This document shows, in pieces, positions 33,992 through 40,788 of a DNA stretch of 64,000 nt. A program made the position numbers and the translations under genes. The notes below the pieces were generated by a model that was given only the letters and a program-made list of their open reading frames with translations, was not told the origin of the DNA and made no database searches. The stretch's first letter is position 1; each line of letters opens with the position of its first letter. The stretch covers positions 1,922,001 to 1,986,000 of the forward strand of contig NZ_QBDT01000001.1 in the NCBI RefSeq assembly GCF_004124325.1, given 5' to 3'. The DNA is from Streptomyces sp. L2 (lineage in GTDB: Bacteria > Actinomycetota > Actinomycetes > Streptomycetales > Streptomycetaceae).

Positions 33992-34019
33992 TGCGTTTCA
34001 CAGAGTGAGACGTGAGTAT
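33992..34019 (+). promoter_or_regulatory. ndgR promoter with embedded inverted repeat; likely leaderless
   Basis: TTGCGT (33991-33996) and GAGTAT (34014-34019) are spaced by 17 bp. The -10 ends 6 bases before the ATG at 34026 and no ribosome binding site is present, so translation is probably leaderless. Between the hexamers GTTTCAC (33995-34001)/GTGAGAC (34005-34011) forms an inverted repeat with one mismatch, a candidate NdgR operator shared with divergent leuCD. Confidence 0.5.
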
Positions 34020-34025
34020 CGTTGC

Positions 34026-34742
34026 ATGGACAACAGTAGCGGCGTCGGCGTTCTGGACAAGGCGGCCCTCGTCCTGAGCGCTCTGGAGTCCGGTCCGGCC
34101 ACCCTCGCGGGTCTGGTCGGCGCCACCGGACTGGCACGACCCACGGCCCACCGCCTGGCCGTGGCATTGGAACACCACCGCATGGTGGCACGCGACATGC
34201 AGGGCCGTTTCATTCTCGGTCCCCGGCTGTCGGAACTGGCCGCGGCGGCCGGCGAGGACCGCCTCCTCGCGACGGCGGGCCCGGTGCTGACCCACCTCCG
34301 TGACGTGACCGGCGAGAGCGCGCAGCTCTATCGCCGTCAGGGCGACATGCGCATCTGCGTCGCCGCGGCGGAGCGCCTGTCCGGTCTGCGGGACACGGTC
34401 CCGGTGGGCTCCACGCTCACGATGAAGGCCGGTTCCTCGGCGCAGATCCTCATGGCCTGGGAGGAGCCGGAGCGGCTGCACCGGGGCCTGCAGGGCGCCC
34501 GCTTCACGGCGACGGCGCTGTCGGGCGTACGGCGCCGCGGCTGGGCCCAGTCGATCGGCGAGCGCGAGCCGGGCGTGGCGTCCGTCTCGGCGCCCGTGCG
34601 CGGCCCCTCCAACCGCGTCGTGGCCGCCGTGTCGGTCTCGGGCCCGATCGAGCGCCTGAGCCGCCACCCGGGCCGCATGCACGCGCAGGCGGTCATCGAC
34701 GCGGCGTCCCGCCTGTCGGAGGCCCTGCGCCGCTCGGGCTGA
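34026..34742 (+). CDS. ndgR: IclR-family regulator NdgR
   Basis: 238 residues. N-terminal winged helix ([45 protein letters not shown]) and IclR effector domain ([56 protein letters not shown]). From the literature as remembered, NdgR is a conserved actinobacterial regulator of leucine, isoleucine and methionine genes and is encoded divergently from leuCD, as here. The probable mRNA has no leader. Confidence 0.93.
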   Translation: MDNSSGVGVLDKAALVLSALESGPATLAGLVGATGLARPTAHRLAVALEHHRMVARDMQGRFILGPRLSELAAAAGEDRLLATAGPVLTHLRDVTGESAQLYRRQGDMRICVAAAERLSGLRDTVPVGSTLTMKAGSSAQILMAWEEPERLHRGLQGARFTATALSGVRRRGWAQSIGEREPGVASVSAPVRGPSNRVVAAVSVSGPIERLSRHPGRMHAQAVIDAASRLSEALRRSG

Positions 34743-34778
34743 CTGCCCCGGTCAGGCGACGGCCCCGGTCAGCAGAAC

Positions 34779-34841
34779 GGGCGGTCCCGCCGGAAGACGG
34801 CCGCCTCAACGCCGCGGCGCCGTCTCCCGGCGGGACCGCCC
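34779..34841. terminator. Very strong bidirectional terminator
   Basis: GGGCGGTCCCGCCGG (34779-34793) and CCGGCGGGACCGCCC (34827-34841) form a perfect 15-bp stem; GACGGC/GCCGTC pair further inside. It separates converging ndgR and the lipoprotein gene. Confidence 0.85.
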
Positions 34842-34857
34842 GCATCGGTCCTCCGGT

Positions 34858-35169
34858 TCAGCAGGTGGGGACCATGCCGGGGGCGACCTCGCCCTTCTTG
34901 CTGAGGATCGACGTGCCCGAGTCGATGTAGCCGGAGCCGCCGTCGTAGGAGATCTTGAACCACCCGTCCTCGTAGCAGGAGACGGTGAGCGGTGCCAGCG
35001 TGGTGAGTTCGCCCGTCTGCCGTCCTCCTGGGCCGGGGTCCGACCAGACGGTCACGGTGTCGTAGTCCTCGACGGTTCCCTTGAGGCCGTCGTCCCCGCA
35101 GGCGGTGAGCGCGAGCCCGCACAGCGCGGTGCAGCAGAGGGCCGGCGCGATCCGGCGTAACGCGTTCAC
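34858..35169 (-). CDS. Small lipoprotein with SH3-like fold
   Basis: 103 residues. Signal peptide LRRIAPALCCTALCGLALTAC with lipobox LTAC places the mature N-terminal Cys at about 25. The remainder (VTVWSDPGPGGRQTGELTTLAPLTVSCYEDGWFKISYDGGSGYI) has the residue pattern of bacterial SH3 domains that bind wall peptides. GTG at 35169 overlaps the upstream stop by 4 bases, so it is coupled to the DUF4188 gene. Function unknown. Confidence 0.8.
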   Translation of the reverse strand: MNALRRIAPALCCTALCGLALTACGDDGLKGTVEDYDTVTVWSDPGPGGRQTGELTTLAPLTVSCYEDGWFKISYDGGSGYIDSGTSILSKKGEVAPGMVPTC

Positions 35170-35675
35170 TTCACGGCCTCCCCGGACCGGTGGGCGAAGC
35201 GGTCCTTCGCGTAGCGGCCGCGGGCGGCCAGCGGCACCTGGCCGTGGGCGCCGGCCAGGCCGAACGCCGGCATGTCGAAGTAGATGGACTCGTACGACCC
35301 CTCGGGCGCCACGTAGGTCTCGTGCCACAGGCCCACGTGGCCGCGCACCTTGCCCGCGCGTTCCTTGCGGTTGATGATCGCCCACACCCGGTGGTGGAAC
35401 ATGTCGGGCGAGGTGGCGTAGGCGTACAGCTTCTCCTTGGACTCCCAGTACTGGACGACGTAGTACGTCCGCGGCGACGCCGTCAGGAGGACGTGGCCCA
35501 GCAGCCCCCGGTCCGGGTCCCGCCTCAGCTCCCTCAGCATGCGGAGCATGGACAGCTGGACCGGGAGCCACTGGTGCACCGCCCAGAAGTGGTTGATCCG
35601 CATCCCGATCAGCAGGACCACCGCGTCACCCTCGACGTCGGCGGTCGTACGGCCACGCACCGGCTTGGCGAACAT
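35166..35675 (-). CDS. DUF4188 family protein
   Basis: 169 residues. VLLIGMRINHFWAVHQWLPV, LLGHVLLTASPRTYYVVQYWESKEKLYAYAT and RVWAIINRKERAGKVRGHVGLWHETY correspond to DUF4188, proteins with a dimeric ferredoxin-like, monooxygenase- or dehydratase-like fold. Catalytic function is not established. ATG at 35675 has GGGGGAG 6 bases ahead. It is divergent from a MerR regulator, with an operator-like repeat between, so induction by that regulator is likely. Confidence 0.82.
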   Translation of the reverse strand: MFAKPVRGRTTADVEGDAVVLLIGMRINHFWAVHQWLPVQLSMLRMLRELRRDPDRGLLGHVLLTASPRTYYVVQYWESKEKLYAYATSPDMFHHRVWAIINRKERAGKVRGHVGLWHETYVAPEGSYESIYFDMPAFGLAGAHGQVPLAARGRYAKDRFAHRSGEAVK

Positions 35676-35699
35676 GACAGCTCCCCCGTCCCCTAGATC

Positions 35700-35740
35700 G
35701 GATAGCGCCACTATCCTTCTGTCGGTGCTTGGATAGTGGC
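35700..35740. promoter_or_regulatory. MerR-type operator in the divergent promoter
   Basis: GGATAG (35700-35705) and CTATCC (35711-35716) form an inverted repeat with a 5-bp spacer, and a further half site ggatagtggc lies at 35731-35740. The gap between the two start codons is only 89 bp, so one dimer here could control both genes. Confidence 0.6.
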
Positions 35741-35764
35741 ACTTCCCATGGAGAGGTGCAAGAG

Positions 35765-36409
35765 ATGCGGCTGGCCGAACTCAGCGAGCGCAGCGGGGTG
35801 TCCACCGCGACGATCAAGTACTACCTGCGGGAGGGCCTGCTGCCGCCGGGCCGCCAGATCAACGCGCGGACCGCCGAGTACGACGAGGAGCACCTGCGTC
35901 GGCTGCGGCTGGTGCGGGCGATGATCCAGGTCGCCGGTGTGCCGGTGGGGAAGGTGCGCGAGGTCCTCGGACACGTGGACGACGAGTCGCTGGGCCGGAC
36001 GATCCGGCTGGGAGCGGCGCTCTGGGCGCTGCCGCAGGTGCCCGAGCCGGACGAGGACGACGAGTTCGTCCGGGCCGCGCACCAGGAGGTCGACACGCTC
36101 CTGGACCGGCTCGGCTGGGCGAACGCCAGGCAGCTCACGACCATCTCGCCGGCGTACCGCTCGCTGGTGGTGGCGGTGGCCGCGTTCCGCCGGCTCGGTT
36201 ACGACTGGGGGGCCGAACAGCTCGCGCCGTACGCCGAGTTGATGCACCGGACGGCCGTCCTGGACATGGACAACATGGAGACGTACGCCTCGGAGGCGGA
36301 GCGGATCGAGTTCGCCGTACTGGGGGCGATCCTCAACGAGCCACTCCTGCAGTCGCTGCACCGGCTGGCCCAGGAGGAGGAGTCGGCGCGGCGGTACGGC
36401 TTCGAGTGA
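35765..36409 (+). CDS. MerR-family transcriptional regulator
   Basis: 214 residues. N-terminal MerR helix-turn-helix MRLAELSERSGVSTATIKYYLREGLLPPG, wing and dimer helix to about 80, then a C-terminal helical domain with no Cys metal cluster, arguing against metal sensing. Effector unknown. Its divergent DUF4188-lipoprotein operon is the probable target. Confidence 0.88.
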   Translation: MRLAELSERSGVSTATIKYYLREGLLPPGRQINARTAEYDEEHLRRLRLVRAMIQVAGVPVGKVREVLGHVDDESLGRTIRLGAALWALPQVPEPDEDDEFVRAAHQEVDTLLDRLGWANARQLTTISPAYRSLVVAVAAFRRLGYDWGAEQLAPYAELMHRTAVLDMDNMETYASEAERIEFAVLGAILNEPLLQSLHRLAQEEESARRYGFE

Positions 36410-36440
36410 GGTCCGCTTGACCTTCATGGAGCCGGACATG

Positions 36441-36474
36441 CGAGAAGGCCCCCACCGAAGTGGAGGCCTTCTCG
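36441..36474. terminator. Bidirectional terminator between merR-type gene and tRNA cluster
   Basis: CGAGAAGGCC (36441-36450) pairs with GGCCTTCTCG (36465-36474), with CCAC/GTGG inside around a CGAA loop. A T-rich flank (ttct) follows on the plus strand. Confidence 0.85.
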
Positions 36475-36479
36475 TTCTG

Positions 36480-36552
36480 TACCCCCGACCGGATTCGAAC
36501 CGGCGCTACCGCCTTGAGAGGGCGGCGTGCTAGGCCGCTACACAACGGGGGC
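36480..36552 (-). tRNA. tRNA-Glu (CTC)
   Basis: 73 nt on the minus strand, GCCCCCG acceptor, anticodon stem CCGCC/GGCGG around loop CTCTCAA giving anticodon CTC, T arm GGTTCGAATCC, discriminator A. No encoded CCA. First-decoded last of the five-gene cluster. Confidence 0.95.
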
Positions 36553-36596
36553 GTGGACCCTACGAGCGTTCAATACTGCACCGCCGCAGGCCCGAG

Positions 36597-36668
36597 CTGG
36601 TCTACCTGGACTCGAACCAAGACTAACTGAACCAGAATCAGTCGTGCTGCCAATTACACCATAGACCA
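36597..36668 (-). tRNA. tRNA-Gln (CTG)
   Basis: 72 nt on the minus strand: TGGTCTA acceptor pairing with TAGACCA, anticodon stem ACTGA/TCAGT around TTCTGGT, anticodon CTG, T loop GGTTCGAGTCC. Differs from the other Gln copy only in the acceptor stem. Confidence 0.95.
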
Positions 36669-36689
36669 ATGATGGTTTAGACCAGTCAG

Positions 36690-36762
36690 TACCCCCGACC
36701 GGATTCGAACCGGCGCTACCGCCTTGAGAGGGCGGCGTGCTAGGCCGCTACACAACGGGGGC
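36690..36762 (-). tRNA. tRNA-Glu (CTC), second copy
   Basis: 73 nt, identical by eye to the copy at 36480. Confidence 0.95.
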
Positions 36763-36791
36763 CCTAGCGATCCCGAGCTGATCAGGATCAG

Positions 36792-36864
36792 TACCCCCGA
36801 CCGGATTCGAACCGGCGCTACTGCCTTGAGAGGGCAGCGTGCTAGGCCGCTACACAACGGGGGC
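36792..36864 (-). tRNA. tRNA-Glu (CTC), third copy with altered anticodon stem
   Basis: 73 nt with anticodon CTC. The anticodon stem is CTGCC/GGCAG in place of CCGCC/GGCGG: both sides changed, so pairing is kept by a compensatory change. Confidence 0.95.
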
Positions 36865-36907
36865 GTTGCGGATGTGATCCGCGGTCGCAGACTGAAGCGT
36901 CTGCAAG

Positions 36908-36979
36908 CTGGCCTACCTGGACTCGAACCAAGACTAACTGAACCAGAATCAGTCGTGCTGCCAATTACACCATAGGCCA
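36908..36979 (-). tRNA. tRNA-Gln (CTG), second copy
   Basis: 72 nt, anticodon CTG, acceptor TGGCCTA/TAGGCCA versus TGGTCTA/TAGACCA in the other copy. First gene of the tRNA cluster in the direction of transcription. Confidence 0.95.
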
Positions 36980-37069
36980 CTGGAACGCAAGCCCCTGAAG
37001 GGTTCTCGTTCTAGTTCGCTCCTCCGGTTCCGGCCTTTCGGCCCGCTCCCCGGCGGCGCAGGAAGAACA

Positions 37070-37801
37070 TTACCCGAAGGTGGACGGGGCTCCAAAACGG
37101 GTATCGGCGCGGACGAGCGCGGGGAGTTCGGCGAGGCCGGTGATCCGCAGCGCCGGCAGGTCACCACCGGCCCGCATGGTCACCCCGCCCCGGTCGATCC
37201 ACACCGACAGCAGCCCGGCCTCGGCGGCGCCCCGCCCGTCGATCTCCGGATGGTCACCGACGTACGCCACCTCGTGCGGCGGCAGCCCCAGCGCCTCGCA
37301 GGCCGCCAGGAAGGCACCGGCCAGCGGCTTGGACACGCCCAGCTCGGCGGCGCACAGCACGACCTCGAAGCGGTCCCGGACGCCGAGGGTGCGCAGCTTG
37401 TGCTCCTGGACGTGCAGGCTGGAGTTGGACAGCACGGCGTGCCGGTGACTGCCGGCGAGGGCGTCCAGGGCGGGCAGCACGTCCGGGAAGAGGCTCCAGG
37501 CGCCCTGGTAATGCCCCATGTACCGCTGGAACCACGCGTCGGCCTGCGCGTCGCTCAGCTCCTCCCCGAGGAAGACCCGCACCCGGTCCCGCCGCTGCCC
37601 CTCGAAGCTGCTCTCCCCCGCCGCGTACCGCGCCCACTGCGCCTCGGTGACCTCCCGCCACCGCTCCAGCGCCGCCTCCACCCCGCCGTACCCCCCGAGC
37701 AGCCCCTCCGCCACGAGATGCGCCCGCATCCCGTGCCGGTCGGCACTCGTGTAGTCGAAAAGGGTGTCATCGACGTCCCAGACGACGGCTCGGATACTCA
37801 T
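37070..37801 (-). CDS. HAD-superfamily hydrolase
   Basis: 243 residues. HAD motifs: nucleophile DVDDTLFDYTS near 9-11, motif II VLSNSSLHV, motif III Lys in GVSKPLAGAF, motif IV VAYVGDHPEIDGRGA. The cap is helical (type I), as in haloacid dehalogenase and phosphoglycolate phosphatase-like enzymes; the substrate is unknown. ATG at 37801 gives MSIRAVVWDVDD. A truncated copy of its first 70 codons is present at 46014-46222, evidence for a past duplication of this region. Confidence 0.88.
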   Translation of the reverse strand: MSIRAVVWDVDDTLFDYTSADRHGMRAHLVAEGLLGGYGGVEAALERWREVTEAQWARYAAGESSFEGQRRDRVRVFLGEELSDAQADAWFQRYMGHYQGAWSLFPDVLPALDALAGSHRHAVLSNSSLHVQEHKLRTLGVRDRFEVVLCAAELGVSKPLAGAFLAACEALGLPPHEVAYVGDHPEIDGRGAAEAGLLSVWIDRGGVTMRAGGDLPALRITGLAELPALVRADTRFGAPSTFG

Positions 37802-37838
37802 ACCGCTGACGCTATCCCCGGGCTGGCACACTGGTGAC

Positions 37839-38123
37839 ATGAGCGAGTACCGCGTCCAGTTCACCGTCGAGGCCCGCGCGGCGTACGACGGCCTGCCCGG
37901 CGAGCGTCGAGCCCAGCTGGACAAGGCTGTACGGATACTGGCGCGTGACCCCTTCCGCAAGACCGCGACCGCTCAACTCGGTCCTGACGAACACCTGCGG
38001 AAGGCCTACGTGGCTCCTGGAGTGCTGCTGGAGTACATGGTCGCGGGAGCCATCATGGTCATCGTCGTACTCGAGATCTTCGACGAGTTCGCCTACCTGG
38101 TCGACGAGGCCGACGCTCTGTGA
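37839..38123 (+). CDS. RelE/ParE-family toxin-like protein without visible antitoxin
   Basis: 94 residues: YRVQFTVEARAAYDGLPGERRAQLDKAVRILARDPF, then HLRKAYVAPGVLLEYMVAGAIMVIVVLEIFD, the RelE/ParE fold pattern of helices followed by beta strands. Family members cleave mRNA or inhibit gyrase. The usual partner antitoxin is not next to it on either side, and the last strand lacks the usual Arg/Tyr end, so it may be an orphan or inactive. It is divergent from the HAD gene with only 37 bp between start codons. Confidence 0.65.
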   Translation: MSEYRVQFTVEARAAYDGLPGERRAQLDKAVRILARDPFRKTATAQLGPDEHLRKAYVAPGVLLEYMVAGAIMVIVVLEIFDEFAYLVDEADAL

Positions 38124-38305
38124 TCGCCACACACTTTCAGTTCATTTCGCCCGGAGACGAGGAGGGGACCGGGGTCGGCGGCGACCAGGAGTGGTGATAT
38201 CCATGGTCGGCCCTCAGCCGCCTTCTCCCCGATCGCTCGCACCGTATGCGCGCAAACGGGCACCACGGCTGAGTGCTCCTACTCATCTCCGCGGAACCCG
38301 GCGCC

Positions 38306-38578
38306 TCAGACAGCGACCTCCGCGTACACCGTCTTGCCCCGCCCTCCGTCCGTACGTGGCACCACCGCCCAGCGCTCGCGAGGGCCGCGACAAGGCGCAG
38401 GCCTCGGCCCGTCTCGGCGTCCGGCTCGCGCAGCACACAGGGTGGTCCCGATCGCATGCGGTCGCCCCGGACGTCGGTCACCTCAACCCCGACCAGCGTC
38501 TCGGTCGGATTCATCGACAGAGAGAGCCTGCATTCCCGGCCTGATACGCGCCCGTGCGTCACCGCGTTGGCCGACCAT
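38306..38578 (-). pseudogene. Truncated, frameshifted copy of the HATPase_c_2 anti-sigma-type protein
   Basis: Matches the C-terminal ~95 codons of the intact gene at 46311-46775: ANAVTHGRV, VEVTDVRGDRM, EPDAETGRGLRLVAALAS are readable. One base is missing after ALAS (agc-gctggg versus agccgctggg), shifting the frame for the last 22 codons, which still read VYAEVAV in the other frame. The N-terminal half is absent. The N box Asn in ANAVTHG is retained but the gene is broken. Confidence 0.8.
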
Positions 38579-39098
38579 CGCGGACGAGCTGCTCCGCAAA
38601 TCCCCCTCGCCCCCGACACAGAGTGCCTGCTCGCCGTCGTGGGGCTCGCATGATCACGAACACGGCATCGTGCGGCTACACAGATGCCTTGCCTGCCCAC
38701 CAGCAGGCCAAACCGCGCGAAACCACCACCTCAACAGGCGGCGATCGCCACTGCCGAATCGAGGTCGGAGTGGAACGCAGGCCAATTTTCCGCCGTGGTC
38801 TGCGCGCACTCAGCAGACTCCGCTTCCGCGTCGGATCGTAGTGGGCCCCCGCTCTTCCCTGATTCCACTCTCGCGCCGACAGCGTCCCCCACCCACCATA
38901 TCGAGCCATATAATCTCGCGGCTGTTATTGGCGGCGCCTATAGAGTGATGCCCTGCTCCCGACGAGTTGGGGAACTGCCTGCCGAGAGCATTCGGGCAGG
39001 ACGGGGGCCGAAGAACCAAACACGCTGCACAACGGGGACCTGAAGCGCAAATTCCGATACCAGCGGTCTCCGCGTGCCATCAAAACGGGGGAATTTTC
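38579..39098. other. Non-coding gap upstream of secreted protein gene
   Basis: No convincing gene. Composition is lower in GC than the flanks, especially 38860-39060 (for example tatcgagccatataatctcg). TATAAT at 38909-38914 and tatagagtgatg near 38939 are possible promoter pieces for the secreted protein gene at 39099. Confidence 0.4.
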
Positions 39099-39644
39099 AT
39101 GCGCAAACGACTGTCCGCTCTCGGCCTGTCCGCAATCTTTGTCTCTTCAGTCCTGACAGCTCCGCAAGCACTGGCAGAGGGCTCTCAACCGGCACCTGAG
39201 AAGGTGCCTGGCGCAAACGTTGAGCTTTCACCGAGCGCTGCACACGATCCGCTAACCCGCGCCCTCGCGGCAGCTAATCCCGCAGCGGTGCAAGCCGGAG
39301 GCACATCGTGCGGTAGCGGATACAAGCTGGCTTTCGTGGAACGACTTCCGGACTCCCGTCGGTTCGGTACCCTCTTCACATATACCAAGGAGGTCAAACA
39401 AGGAACGAACGGGGCCTGCTCGTTGTTCGACAACAACCTCGGCACAAAACAGCACATGAAACTGAAGCTGTGCTGGACGACTTGCAAGACCGATGAGGGC
39501 TCATTCTCCGAGTACGCGGGCCCGGTCAAGTACGAAAGCCGGTCATCCGCCTTCCAGCCCGCCTGTGTCGTGGTGACGGCTCTGATGTGGGAGGGCCGTG
39601 TCGCGATCATCGACCGGCAACGTCACATCGACGTCTGCGACTGA
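39099..39644 (+). CDS. Secreted protein of unknown function
   Basis: 181 residues. Signal peptide MRKRLSALGLSAIFVSSVLTAPQALA with a cleavage site AQALA-EG near 27. The mature part begins with a Pro/Ala-rich propeptide-like stretch and has a compact Cys-containing region (TSCGSGYKLAF, GACSLFDNN, KLCWTTCKTDEGSF, QPACVVV, HIDVCD): six cysteines, consistent with disulfides outside the cell. No family recognised. ATG at 39099 follows acggggg. AT content is above that of the core genes, suggesting acquisition. Confidence 0.75.
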   Translation: MRKRLSALGLSAIFVSSVLTAPQALAEGSQPAPEKVPGANVELSPSAAHDPLTRALAAANPAAVQAGGTSCGSGYKLAFVERLPDSRRFGTLFTYTKEVKQGTNGACSLFDNNLGTKQHMKLKLCWTTCKTDEGSFSEYAGPVKYESRSSAFQPACVVVTALMWEGRVAIIDRQRHIDVCD

Positions 39645-39681
39645 CCACCCTCTGTCCCCTCCTTCTGTGAGGTAGATGTTC

Positions 39682-40287
39682 ATGCCCGTGCGTATACCAG
39701 TGCCCCGTCGCCTCCTGATCCTGCTCGTCGCTGCCGGAGCAACGACCGCTGCCTGCGGGCATGAACAAGAGGGCCGGCGACCGGACAACGCAGCCGTTCA
39801 GCCCTCCTCGGCAGCCTCCGCATCGCCGACTGCCGCCAACCCGTCAGCCGACGCCCCGGAGCCGAACAGCACCGCGGCGGCTTTGCAGAAGGTGGAACGG
39901 GAACGGAGGCAGGCCGCACCGCCTGGGACAACCATCACTCCGTCGCCAGCCGGGACGGGCATTGCCAAAGGAAGCGAACATTTTGGAACTCCGGTCGTTC
40001 GGAAAGGAGATGTGACCGTTTACGCAGCCCGCCGAGCCAACGATAGCATGACGGTCCCTGTAGAGGTGGTCAACAATGGCCGGAAGCGCGCTTTCTATCG
40101 ATTCCGTATCCGTATCACGGGGCCTGGTGGTTTCGATGCAACAGCCGACGCTTCGATGGGTGTCGTCGGCTTGTACCCCGGGGCCTCGTGGCCGACCGAA
40201 CTAACACTGAGCGACCCCGGTCACACACCCCCCGCGCATCCGCACATCATCATCGAGAGCGTCGAGCGGAACGAATACAAGCCCTAA
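39682..40287 (+). CDS. Lipoprotein of unknown function
   Basis: 201 residues from the second ATG, which has GAGG at 9 bases. Signal peptide RRLLILLVAAGATTAAC with a lipobox-like TAAC; then a Ser/Pro/Ala-rich linker to about 100 and a beta-rich C-terminal domain (VPVEVVNNGRKRAFYRFRIRITGPGGF) resembling extracellular FxLYD or CARDB-like immunoglobulin folds. No family certain. It follows the secreted protein gene by 38 bp and is probably in the same transcript. Confidence 0.7.
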   Translation: MPVRIPVPRRLLILLVAAGATTAACGHEQEGRRPDNAAVQPSSAASASPTAANPSADAPEPNSTAAALQKVERERRQAAPPGTTITPSPAGTGIAKGSEHFGTPVVRKGDVTVYAARRANDSMTVPVEVVNNGRKRAFYRFRIRITGPGGFDATADASMGVVGLYPGASWPTELTLSDPGHTPPAHPHIIIESVERNEYKP

Positions 40288-40788
40288 AACGCCACTGACA
40301 ATCTCGAAATCATGCCAGGTCTATCCGGTCTTGCCCCGATCGGCTTATCGGTGAACCCGGGAAGCCAGTCGGCGGCCGGAGCGAGATCTTCAGAGCGCTC
40401 CTAGAACGTCGGCCCTTACTCCCTTCCCGACCAACCTCCAGAGTCGCCCTGATGCGCACACAACCCTAGGGCTGCAACCAAGAGTGCCTCTCGGAGCCGC
40501 TCATCAAGTTCACGGCTCCCGAGTTCATGAACGGGGGGCCAGTTGATGTGGCCTGGCCTGAACGCCTACTTTGCCGGTGCCTCGATGCTTTCCAGAGCGA
40601 ACGGACCCAGCTGAACAATTACCGGTCCGAGTCGTTGTCGTGGCACGTGCCGTTGCCCACCTCCACCGCCGGCCCACTGTCTTCGCATGCGCGCCCACTC
40701 TCTGGCCGCCTCCCAAGGGGACGAGCGGTCGAGCCCTGCCCCGACCAGGCAGGGGGAACCTCTCAATCTGAAACGGGGAAGTTCTCTC
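40288..40788. other. 500-bp gap without supported gene
   Basis: All frames give short, low-quality ORFs. Nothing resembling a transposase remnant, tRNA or strong hairpin was seen. The promoter of the large exported protein gene should be here. Confidence 0.4.

Noticed and set aside
33820..34025. T-box or leucine attenuator upstream of leuCD
   Set aside because: No T-box sequence, no leader peptide with Leu codon run and no clear terminator/antiterminator pair seen; the IclR-type operator is the simpler explanation.
38306..38700. Functional second anti-sigma-type ATPase
   Set aside because: The N-terminal half is missing and a one-base loss shifts the C-terminal frame.
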